A DNA stretch of 64,000 nt from Ovis canadensis. Lineage: Eukaryota > Chordata > Mammalia > Artiodactyla > Bovidae. Shown one piece after another: positions 23,317 to 33,904 of this stretch. The stretch spans positions 44,114,501 to 44,178,500 of the forward strand of contig NC_091257.1 of the NCBI RefSeq assembly GCF_042477335.2, read 5' to 3'. The stretch's first letter is position 1, and every line of letters begins with the position of its first letter. The notes under the pieces were generated by a model that ran no database searches, was not told the origin of the DNA, and was given only the letters and a program-made list of their open reading frames with translations. The position numbers were made by a program, and so were the translations under genes.

Positions 23317-24079
23317 GGAATATATTTACAAAATGACCCAGTATATCCAAGTAGAGAAGCCAGACAAGCTGACATTGACATCAGAGGAAGGACAGGAGGG
23401 ATGGGAAGCCCAGGAATCAGTATGCGCACATCCCTCAGCACAGCCCCCAACGTCCTCTGATTCTATTCTAGAGCCACGTTTGCTTTCCCAAGCACTCAGC
23501 CCAGAGAAGCACCACAGGGCAGCACTCGAATAGAAAAGCCTTGCACTGCTGTTTCCCCCTGAATCTGGGCCGCAGCCAGCTTCCGCAGCAGACGATTCAT
23601 TCTGATCAAAGAGGGAGGAAACCTGTTTCCTGGCCTCCTGTCCCTGGGAAGGAAGATGCACCCCCCAGGAGAAGAGCAGGGTGTGAGGTCCCCTGGCCAC
23701 TTGTGCAGACCCTGCCCGGCCTGCCTGCTGCCTGCTTTGTGGGGATGTTGTGCTGCTGGGTCCAGCCAGTAAGAGGCTCAGGGCGATAGGGGAGTAGTCC
23801 CCAAGAGGATTCTGTTCCTCCCCTGTACAGGGAGAAGAGAAGGGAGCAGGAACTCCATAATCTTAGTATCTTATGCTGATGTGTCCAGATATAAGACTGG
23901 AAGGACCTCTAATTAAATGTAAATGGTTATCTTTGCCTGATTGGGGTTACCTGTGATAGCTAACACCTTGCTTTTGCTTATATTGGTTGTCTAAATTTTC
24001 TACAGTGAATATATTTTGCTTTTAGGGGTAGGAGGTGGGAAATGTCCTTTAAACGTCTCCCATGTCCTGCACTGGGGAA

Positions 24080-24565
24080 CATTAGCTCATTTGATCCTCA
24101 CACAACAGGTTTCTAAGATGGGAAAGCCCATGTTTATCTTCTTTTTTGCAGATAAAGAAACTGAGGGCCTGACTTACATCATTCTGCTCTGGGTTATAGT
24201 TATCCCAAGGAGACGGGTGTCATAGGCAAGCCCCCTTTATGATACCCTGCGCCCTGCTGCCCCACACCTGGCTAGTATGGCCACCCACGCCTCTGAAGCC
24301 ATCTCCCATGCTCCACCTTTTTCAGCCTGCTGAAGGCTGCTGCTCACTGTTCAGTCAGTGGCTACTAGAGCAGAGAAGACAGAAGCTTTATTCTGAGACT
24401 CAAGATCTGTCCCCAAGGCAGCAAGAAGTAGCAGAGGAGCCTGATGTCTCCAGCTATGGCTTCTCTTTGAAGAAAGAAATCTTAGAGACTAGAAGAAGTT
24501 GACTAGTTTGCCCAGGATCACACAGCTAGCAAGTGGCAAAGCTGTTATATACACCTAACATTCCG
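24080..24565 (+). repeat. MIR halves separated by unique DNA
   Basis: TCATTTGATCCTCACACAAC with AGATAAAGAAACTGAGG (24086-24165) and TTTGCCCAGGATCACACAGC (24508 onward) are the two ends of MIR in the same orientation. Whether they were one copy is unclear. Confidence 0.6.
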
Positions 24566-24933
24566 ACTGTAGAGATCTCCCACTCAGCCACTAGATGATA
24601 GCCCCTCATAGATTCATTCAAAACAATACAGGGGAAGCACTCCTAGCCAGCATACCACCAGAGCTCGGGAAACCTCTTAGACCTTGACCTGCACTGGTCC
24701 ATGTGAATCAGAAGCACTGGAGATGAGAAGACAGCCAGGAAGAACAGGAGATGGGTTACGTCTGAAAGAATCAATCAGATACACTGAGGATGATGGGAGC
24801 CAGGTTTCCCACTGTTAGAGAGGGGAAACCTGGAAAAAGGGAAGACTAGAATAACTCAAGTGATGTTGGATTATAACTGAAGCCATTGACATGAACACAA
24901 GATTTCCAGAATACATAGATAAGGATCATTTAT

Positions 24934-25131
24934 GTGCATGCTAAGTCGCTTCAGTCATGTCTGACTCTTCATGATCCAGTGGATTGGAGCCTGCAAGGCT
25001 CCTCTGTCCATGGGATTCTTCAATTAAGAATACTGTAGTGGGTTGCCATGTCCTCCTCCAGGGGATCTCCCCAACCCTGGGATTGACACCGGAAGGTGGG
25101 TTCTTTACCACTTGCACGACCTGGGAGGCCC
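24934..25131 (-). repeat. Bov-tA SINE
   Basis: TGTGCATGCTAAGTCGCTTC to the degenerate reverse head ending GGGAGGCCC. Confidence 0.9.
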
Positions 25132-25835
25132 ATAGATAATGTGTATGTGTGTATATAGCTCTACCCATAGAGAAGACATGGAATTGATGACACTGTGGTA
25201 GCAATGAACATGTTCAATGTCTAAATCTTGATTTCTAAGTACCATTCTCAGCTAAAAATTAACTAGGGCTTCTTACAGAATTGGATGACTCCAAGGCTGA
25301 GGCAGCAAAAGTATCAGACATGCTTGAATTTCTTCTGTGAGGGATAAGAAGTTCTCCAAGAATGATGGGGACTGTCAAAGGTCACAGGACCTTGAAAAGG
25401 CTCTCACTGGCCAAATCTGGGCCAGCTTAAGCATCATAATAAATAATACCAGTAGAGGATGATAACTCATTTGATAAAATAGGAATCCATGAAGCCATAC
25501 TGACATAGATAAATAAGAGAAAACTCTGCCTTATATTAATAGTAGGATGCCAACAAATGTGTATGGAAGGAATGGTAGATATATAATTAATAAAAATTAA
25601 TTTTCAGCCTCCTAAATAATAAATGGGTCAGGTAAGAAGCACTTGTAGATGCCACAATTAATGGATAAAGGTTTAATGAGGGATTTGATATTTATATGGT
25701 CTTAAACTATATCCTGGCAAAATGCTCATTAACATTGTAATGAATACTTATCAATATTTATTAATATCCCACGAGAAATTACTTAGTAACTTTACTGTGG
25801 AAACTAACACAACATTTAAAATCAACTATACTCTA

Positions 25836-26212
25836 ATGCTTTTGAACTGTGTTGTTGGAGAAGACTCTTGAGAGTCCCTTGGACTGCAAGGAGATCCAAC
25901 CAGTCCATTCTGAAGGAGATCAGCCCTGGGATTTCTTTGGAAGGAATGATGCTAAAGCTGAAACTCCAGTACTTTGGCCACCTCATGTGAAGAGTTGACT
26001 CATTGGAAGACTCTGATGCTGGGAGGGATTGGGGGCAGGAGGAGAAGGGGACGACAGAGGATGAGACAGCTGGATGGCATCACTGACTCGATGGACATGA
26101 GTCTGGGTGAATTCTGGGAGTTGGTAATGGACAGGGAGGCCTGGCGTGTTGCGATTCATGGGGTCACAAAGAGTTGGACACTACCGAAGTGAACTGAAGT
26201 GAACTGAAAGAG
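25836..26212 (+). mobile_element. BovB 3' fragment
   Basis: It begins at ATGCTTTTGAACTGTG, continues with the conserved BovB 3' region and ends in GAAGTGAACTGAAGTGAAC. About 45 bp of an L1 3' tail lie immediately upstream (25790-25835). Confidence 0.9.
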
Positions 26213-26625
26213 ACATGCCAGCTTCCTACAATGCATGCTTCTGGACATATAAGGACATCATTGGGATGATCAATGAAATTTGAGTGGGGACCTGTCAACC
26301 AAAGATTGTACAATACCAATCAATGTTAATTTCCTGATTTGAATGGGTGTCCTGTGGCTATGTCAGGAATCTTCTTGTTTTAAAGAAATACACATTGACT
26401 TATTTAGAGGTAACAAGGCATCATGCCTTTTACAACTTAATTTCGAAGGGTTGAGAGAAAATAATATATGTATTTGTAGAGAGAGAGAGAGATGGAAAAT
26501 ATGGTGGAATGTTAACAATTGGTGAATCTAGGGGAGAATATTCAGGACTTCTGTGTGCTATTCTGGAAACTGAAATTTTTTCTGTTAAAAATTATTTCAA
26601 AACAAAACCTATCCCCAAAAATATA

Positions 26626-26907
26626 TGCTACTGCTACTGCTGCTGCTAAGTCACTTCAGTCACGTCTGACTCTGTGCAACCCCAGAGATGGCAGCCCACC
26701 AGGCTCCCCCGTCCCTGGGATTCTCCAGGCAAGAATCCTCCGGGAAAGCCATTTCCTTCTCCAATGCATGAAAGTGAAAAGTGAAAGTGAAGTCGCTCAG
26801 TCGTGTCCAACTCTTAGCGACCCCATGGACTGCAGCCTACCAGGCTTCTCCGTCCAGGGGATTTTCCAGGCAAGAGTACTGGAGTGGGGTGCCATTGCCT
26901 TCTCCAT
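26626..26907 (-). repeat. Bov-A2 SINE (two Bov-A monomers)
   Basis: A CTACTGCTGCTGCT tract, first monomer, AATGCATGAAAGTGAAAAGT linker and second monomer ending CATTGCCTTCTCC. Confidence 0.92.
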
Positions 26908-27957
26908 ATGCTTCTGAGTCACTTGCAAAATATTAAGTTATCAATTCATCATCATTCCTACAGGGGGTGGAAATTTCATCTCAGTTATGCAATGATTAGT
27001 GGAAGCATTTAAATGAACTTTTAAACATATATTATTTACTCATAGAAGTCTTTGGTTTAAAATTAAGGTATAAGTAGGCTTTTAACCAAAGCTTATTGAT
27101 TTATTTTCTCAAGGACTATATTACACACTTTCCCCTTCCTCTAGAAGAGAGAGATTATACTTTAGAGTGTGTTCCAATACGTATAGGCTAGATGAAAATA
27201 GTTGATACCACTTGGAAAATAGGAAAAGAATATCAACCCTTACATTTCTAACAATTTCAACAAGTGAAAAGCAACTTTTCTAATTAGAACAATAAGTTAT
27301 CACATTACAGTATATAATCTATTTTGCCTAGTGGAAAAAGGAAGACAGGTGGGAAAGTTACTAATAGTTAAAATTGTTCAAATCAACCACAGCTCACAAA
27401 GTGCTTCATTTGAGATTGCTGAGTTTCAGTAGTTTTTATGGGCTTTCTAGAGACATGCTAATGAGTAAATTTTCCAGGTGTTTCCAGAGAATTGGTAGAT
27501 GTGGCTGCAATAAAAAGATCCATGAACATACTCATACTTCTTTGGAGCAGAGGGTTGACTCAAGACAGCTGACCTATATTCTCCTGCATCCCTCAAGATG
27601 CAATAGCATCATGGAGGAGTGTAACATTAAAGGCTGCTCCAGAAACATCAAGTCACCTCAAATAAGAGAGACAACCCACTGCTTATCACAGGTGCCATTC
27701 TCGAATGCACTATGTTCATTATTTACTTGCCATATCCTTTAAGGACCCTGAGGATGCAGTGTGAGTATTCCTACTTTCCAATGATTAAGGCCCAGGTTTC
27801 CAAATGATCAAACTCTCTCATTCCTGAATTTCTCAGCCTGATGGTTACATCCAGTCCAGAAGTCAGGTGACTGAATTCATTTCCTGGCCTCAGGAAACAA
27901 CTTGCTAAGTGTCTCCTTTGCCTCACTTCCTCATCTCTCAAATGTCTTCATGGGAGT

Positions 27958-28380
27958 TCCCTGATGGTCCAGTGGTTGAAACTCTATGATGCCAATGCTG
28001 GGGTTTGATCCCTGGTCAGGGAACTAGGATCCCGCATGAAAAGTGAAAGTGAAAGTCACTCAGTCATGTCTGGCTCTTTGTAATCCCATGGACTACACAG
28101 TCAGTGGAATTCTCTAGGCCAGAATACTGCAGTGGGTAGCCTTTCCCTTTTCCAGGGGATCTTCCCAACCCCAGGATTGAACCCAGGTCTTCTGCATTGC
28201 AGGCGGATTCTTTACCAGCTGAGCCACAAGGGAAGCCCAAGAATACTAGAGTGGGTAGCCTATCCCTGCTCCAGGGGATCTTCCTGACCCAGGAATTGAA
28301 CCAGGGTCCCTGTATTGCAAATAGATTCTTTACCAACTGAGCTATAAGGATCCCACGTGCTGCAATGTAGTCTTTTGGCA
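27958..28380 (+). repeat. CHR-type SINE, interrupted
   Basis: GGAGTTCCCTGATGGTCCAG (27955 on) is a plus CHR head; it is cut after GGATCCCGCATG and continues after the inserted Bov-tA. Confidence 0.85.
28037..28348 (-). repeat. Bov-tA (duplicated head) inserted in the CHR
   Basis: A dimeric reverse Bov-tA. The CHR bases AGGATCCCGCATG / AGGATCCCACGTG on either side look like its target duplication. Confidence 0.88.
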
Positions 28381-28489
28381 TTGTACCCAGAAAATTTTTT
28401 TAAATGTGTTCATGTACATCAGTGTGACAATAAATGAAATCTTTAACAGAAAAGTGCAATTCAGATTCAACTAATATCTGCTGAGGTGT

Positions 28490-28645
28490 CCACCATGACC
28501 TAGGCACTCTATTACATATCTTACCTATATTTGTCCATGTAACCCTCCTAATAATGCAATTAAGTAGAACTGGTGCATTCTAAGATGAAAAACAGAGGCA
28601 CAATCAACCATAGGCAAACTTAGAATTCAAAATCCAATTCAGTAC
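28490..28645 (+). repeat. MIR-like fragment
   Basis: CCTAGGCACTCTATTACATA ... GTAACCCTCCTAATAATGCA ... AAAAACAGAGGCACAA follows the MIR order with high divergence. Confidence 0.5.
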
Positions 28646-29974
28646 TCTTTCCATCTTATTATTTCTGTCTTACAGTCAAGATGCTATTAATAAGATTTTC
28701 CAACAGAATGAAATTTGGGGGAACCACCAATAAACTACGTTAGAGAAAACAAAGGAAACTAAAGGTCATTTGCAGATTCTGGGTCTGAACCAAGCTTTTG
28801 AGCACATGCCACCGAGGGACAAGGTGCTATGACCCTAAACTTTCCAGGGAGGCAAAAACATACAAATATAACTTGAGAGGAAAAAACTCTGATTTCTTTT
28901 TTGAAAGAAACAAGGAATTTACTCATTTAGAATTCAGGAAGAATAGAGATATATGAAAAGTAAATATCTGGCTGTCAGTGGAAGACTCAGAAATGAGGAG
29001 AAATAAATTCCTGGACCAGGTACACACATTCTTAGGTCATATTGAGCGAGCCAGCAAGTTTGCTGCCTGCTAGAAATTGCATGGCCCAAAGTCCCTCAGA
29101 ATGTATTTATAGCTGCCCTATCAAGAAGGCGCCAACATTTGATCTGGCCTTTCCAAAATAGGTTTTAAAAAATTCAAAAGGAAAAAAGGCAAGAGCCCTG
29201 CAAACAACGTCTTCTGCAGCTGATTGTCAGAAAGGGCAGTGGATTGCAGAGTCTGAGCAAACTTTCAGTCTGATGAGAGAGGAGGCTTGGGGGAGAGCAA
29301 GCGGGGGGCTGTAGAAAGGAGGAAGATACTCCTTTCAGCTTCTTGGCTACAATGACCTGAAGAGGAGAAACCACTACTGACCTACCTGTTGGGAAGGAAG
29401 ACAGCTGGTGAGCACGGGCTCCCTGAGCAGGTGTTCGGTGCTTACCATGCCCCATGCTCCTGGAAGGCCCGGGGCCAGAAAAGAAAGAAACAAGGCCCCA
29501 GGAGTCCTAATTTCGTGAGGCCCCCAGGTGTTTTCAGCTCCTTTATAGAAGAAAGAAGTTCTGTCTATGGGACACTGGTCTATGGGCTGTAGAGGCTTTA
29601 TCAAAGAAGGCCCAAAGTCTTCATTAATGATTGATAAACCCTCAATTGGAGTCACCACAGAGCCACAATTTCTCAGCCAAGATCCAGAAATCCAAAAAGC
29701 TTTGAAAATACAAAATTCTTTTTGTAACTCATCTGACAGGCAAAACCTGGCCGGATTTCTTCTGATGACAAAACCTGACCTAGATTTATGGGAGGGTGTG
29801 GCCACAAGCCCAGAGGAAATTATGACATATATAGTATATGAATCATGCTATCTTTTCTTTTCTTCTGAAAAATTATGAATTCTAAGCATACCCAGCTCCA
29901 AGTAGTTTCATGATGGATTGTGCGCCTGTATTATGTAGCTTTATGATTTCTTTTTTCCTTTTTGTTTTATTCTG

Positions 29975-30100
29975 CGCAGTGCCAAGTCGCTTCAGTCGTG
30001 TCCAACTCTTTGCGACCCTATGGACTGTAGGCCCCAGGTCCCTCTGTCCATGGGATTTTCCAGGGAAGAATACTGGAGTGGGTTGCCATTTCTTTTCTAA
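29975..30100 (-). repeat. Bov-A fragment
   Basis: GCCAAGTCGCTTCAGTCGTG to TGGGTTGCCATTTCTTTTCT; no tRNA-like head. Confidence 0.88.
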
Positions 30101-30346
30101 GTGTAGGTTAATTCATCTCTAACACAGTATAATTGACTAGGTGTCTTCATAAGCAGGTATACGTTCATAGAAAATGCACAGCTTGTCACATTATATATAT
30201 TGGCTTGCAGAGTCTACCAGCAGACTAGAAAGAGACAAATGTAAAGGTCATTTCCGACACCAAGGAGCTACCACCACAGGGAGGCAGCTATCAGAATGGT
30301 GTGCAGAAAACCTAAGACAGCCTCCCAGGGAAATCACCTGAGAAGC

Positions 30347-30738
30347 TGTAAAAAGTACTGTAAGTCAGGAAGAGAAAAACAAATATCGTATATTAACACA
30401 TGTAATGTGGAATCTGGAAAAATGGTACAGATGGTCCTATTTGCAGGGCAAGAACAGAGACACAAATGCAGAGAATGGACTTGCGAACATGGGGAGTGGG
30501 GGCGAGGAAGCAGGGGAAGGGGAGTGCTCCCATGTGTAAGATAGATGGCCAGTGGGAAGCTGCTGTATAGCACAAGGATCTAGCTCTGTGCTCTGTGATG
30601 ACCTAGAGAAGTGGGACAGGGGAGGGAGGGAGACCCATGAGGGAGGGGATATATACGTGTACAGATGGTTGATTCACGCTATTGTATAGCAGAAACTAAC
30701 ACGACATTGTAAAGCAACTACACCCTAGTTAAAAAGAA
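30347..30738 (+). mobile_element. L1 3' end
   Basis: Plus-strand artiodactyl L1 3' UTR text (CAAATATCGTATATTAACAC; TGTATAGCAGAAACTAACAC) ending in an A-rich tail. Closely related to the copy at 32223. Confidence 0.85.
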
Positions 30739-31506
30739 AACACTACCTTAAAATTGATCCACTTCACTGATATCTAATGATCTTCCTTCTCTCAACGATC
30801 ACATTTAAAATTTTAATTTATCCACCTCACACATTAAAATTTTAATTTTAATCCCAATGAACCTTAGAAATTCACCACCAGATGTGCCCACATAATCCCA
30901 GATTCTCAAAATTTTTTGCCACTGAAAAGCATACCAAATACAAACTTAGTAACACGCACACCCTTTTCTGCTTCTCCTTTGGTGGAATTGTTTTTCTTTC
31001 AAACACACTGTGTAAGAATGGGCACCTGATGGGCATTTCTTCTGGTTGAGACTCAGAGGATAAAAACTGAGATATCTCCTTTAAAAAGACTCTTACCAAC
31101 CTGAGCACTGCTCAAAACCACAAGTAGGGCTTCTGGGTCACAAAATGCTCTCTGCTGCTTTTTAGGGATCTAATAATCAAATATTTTCTTGTCCTATGTG
31201 GCAAGGTAACTCATTCTGTATTTAGCATTTTTTAGTGAGATGTAGATTATACATATCTACACTCAAATGAAGAACTACAACTTTTAAGTTGTACTTTATC
31301 TAGTCTCTTGTGTGTATTTAGGAACCAAATTAAAGGGTCATTTGCTTGGAATTTCTGAAATCTAGAGTAGATTAGGGGTAATGTCTGCCCTCGACCGCCA
31401 CTGATTAGATGAGAGTTTTTAGCTCAGAGTTGTGTTACTCTTTGAAGTCAGATTGTCTGACTTCTAACATGTGTGCTTATGGATTTGGGGTAAAAACATA
31501 CCCCAA

Positions 31507-31530
31507 AAATGCACACACACACACACACAA
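31507..31530. repeat. CA dinucleotide repeat
   Basis: About ten CA units. Confidence 0.9.
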
Positions 31531-31697
31531 GAAAAAGAGGGAGGAAGAGAGAGAAAGCCATTTTAAATTAAAATAAAATAGAAAAACAGTAGCCACTTCT
31601 TGTCAAACAAAAAAGAAAGATTGAGCCAGGTACATTTACAATGGAATCAAATAGCAAGGAGGGAGAAGTATTTATGATCTGATACAACAATTATATT

Positions 31698-31918
31698 TGG
31701 TCTTCACTGGTGGCTCCAGGGGTAAAGAATCCACCTGCCAATGCAGGAGAGGCAGGTTCGATCCTTGGGTTGGGAAGAGCCCCTGGAGAAGGAAATGGCA
31801 ACCCACTCCAGTTTTCTTGCCTGGGAAATCCCTTGAACAGAGGACCCTGGCAAGCTACAGTTCATGGGCTTGCAAAAAAGTCAGACACGACTTAGAAACT
31901 AAACAACAACACAACAAC
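31698..31918 (+). repeat. Bov-tA SINE
   Basis: GTCTTCACTGGTGGCTCCAG head, GGTTCGATCCTTG box B, GTCAGACACGACTTAG end and an AACAACA-type tail. Confidence 0.92.
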
Positions 31919-32222
31919 CAGGAATTATAACTAAGATTCACAGGAAGAAAAATGTGTGCTCTGTGGCAGAGATGGCTTGTGGTCACAAACCTCTTCCTCT
32001 CCCTTCCTCCTCAGTTAGAAAAAAAAAGTCCTGGTTTTATTTGGGCAGCAATAAACTCAATTAAAAGCTGTTATTTCCCAAACTCCCTTGCAGCAGGGCT
32101 CAGCATGTGATTAAGTTCTCGTCAGTGACACATAAGCAGAGTATTGAGTGGGACATGGAACTTGGGGACTGGGAGTGAAGGCAGAGGGAAGGGAAAGGCT
32201 GCCCTAAAGAACCTGGCTAAAT

Positions 32223-32692
32223 AAAAAGGAATGAAATTGGGTCATTTGTAGTGATGTGGATGAATCTGAAATCTGTCATACAGAATAAAGTTAAGTCAGA
32301 CGGAAAAAAACAAATATCGTATACTAACACATATGTTTAGAATCTAGACAAATGGTACTGCTGGACCTATTTCGAGGGCAGGAACAGAGATGCAGACGTA
32401 GAGAACACATACGTGGACAAGGGGGAAAGGGGAGGGTAAGACGAACTGGAAGATTATTGCTGACGTAGATACACTGCCATGTGTAAAACAGACAGCTAGT
32501 GGGAAGCACAAGGAGCCCACAGCACAAGGAGCTCAGCTTGGTGCTCTGTGATGACCTAGGGGGGTGGGATATGGCATGGGGGTAGAAGCGGGGCTCAAGA
32601 GGGAGGCCATACATGTACACATATAGCTGATTCACCTCATTGAACAGCAGAAATAAACACAACATTGTAAAGCAATTATACCCCAAAACAAG
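32223..32692 (+). mobile_element. L1 3' end
   Basis: The terminal ORF2 and 3' UTR of an artiodactyl L1 on the plus strand, ending CATTGTAAAGCAATTATACC plus an A-rich tail. Confidence 0.85.
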
Positions 32693-33035
32693 AGCTGGCT
32701 CAGCTTACAGATCTTTTCTACCTTCTCACTCCTGGAGAAGAGTTCCAGCAGGAGTTCCAGCCGCCAGCTTGGACTGTGGGTTAAAAAAGAACCCACCGCT
32801 AGGAAATGAAGTAGCAAGTTAAGAGCTGAGTCGCTAACAACTTCGTGGAACGGCTGTATTTACTCTGAACTGGCTCCATCTGGACCTCGTTTCTGTGAGA
32901 GAAGCAACTCTTGTGCCTTTGTTGTTTGTCTTATTGTTATTATTATATTCAGCTCTCTCTATCGAAAACCTCAGTGGGTTTTGCAGAAGGAAACAGATCA
33001 GTCAAACTCGGGACCCATGACTTAGGCCCTTGCCA

Positions 33036-33410
33036 CTCAAAGTGTTGTCCCTAGTAGAGCAGCCTGGGCATCACTCGGGGGCTTGTTAGAAATGCAGAGT
33101 CCCAGGTCCCACCCAGTCCTACTGAGTCAGAATCCACATTTTAACAAGATCCTCGGGTGACCTGTGGGCGTCCCTTGTGTCTCAGCTGGTAAAGAACTGC
33201 CTGCAATATGGGAGACCTGAATTTGGTCCCTGGGTTGGGAAGATCCCCTGGAGAAGGGAAAGGCTACTCACTCCAGTATTCTGGCCTAGAGAATTCCATG
33301 GGCTATACTGTCCATGGGCTCACAAAGAGTCAGACACCACTGAGCGACTTTCACTTTCACTTTCCGGGTGACCTGTATACACACCTGGAGAAGTTTGAGT
33401 GGCACTGCCT
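33036..33410 (+). mobile_element. MER5A-type DNA transposon remnant, split by a Bov-tA
   Basis: GGGGGCTTGTTAGAAATGCA (33078) and ACTGAGTCAGAATCCACATT are MER5A blocks; AGTTTGAGTGGCACTGCC after the SINE is its end. A non-autonomous hAT element. Confidence 0.75.
33166..33364 (+). repeat. Bov-tA SINE
   Basis: Flanked by the 12-bp duplication CGGGTGACCTGT (33154-33165, 33365-33376). It lies in MER5A. Confidence 0.94.
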
Positions 33411-33904
33411 GAGAGTAAATGCCCCTCAAAATACCAGATTTTGATCTGAAGGACCTGCTGCACAATGCTCATATTACCTAGATGTATATCCTAAAAAAAT
33501 GAGACAGATATATGACCCAATTTTAAGATCAGATTATCTTCAAATGATTAGTTTCTCAAAAGGTTCAAAATGCACTAAAGAAAAACAAACATGAAGGTTG
33601 TAAAAAGCCTAAAATTAGGCTTTTATAATTAAAAATAAAGTAGGGAACTTTACACATAATGACAAAAATCCAGAAACAGTGACCATTTTGGCTATTTATC
33701 ACACAAAAGCTTTTTTATTCTCATTTTAAAGTTACTAGCCGCTAATCCCCGACAAGTTCATTTGTATCCTAACTGCCAAGCTGAAAACACTTTCACCTGT
33801 GCAGGATTTAAAAGTGTAAATTATATTCCAATGTATTCTTACAGTCTGGAAAATTTCACTCCACTCCACAAAAGAACTCCTAGTAAGTAAATGCAATTCA
33901 TTTT
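33411..33904. other. Intergenic unique DNA
   Basis: AT-rich, no feature seen. Confidence 0.6.

Larger units (their letters stand above)
21983..24933. other. Intergenic DNA with one SINE and MIR pieces
   Basis: A minus ORF of 113 codons (23019-22678) shows no known domain. The 23326-23800 part is relatively GC-rich, without CpG clustering. Confidence 0.55.
25132..29974. other. Intergenic DNA with scattered SINEs
   Basis: Between the listed elements, 25132-25789, 26213-26625, 26908-27957 and 28381-29974 are unique DNA. ORFs at 27374-27742 (plus) and 29805-29374 (minus) have no recognisable domain. Confidence 0.55.
30739..33035. other. Intergenic DNA with an L1 3' end and a SINE
   Basis: 30739-31697 has no feature besides the CA run. 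31919-32222 resembles an unassigned old repeat. 32693-33035 is unique. Confidence 0.5.

Noticed and set aside
29374..29805. 143-codon minus ORF
   Set aside because: No recognisable domain, no splice or promoter support; may be part of an unidentified old repeat.
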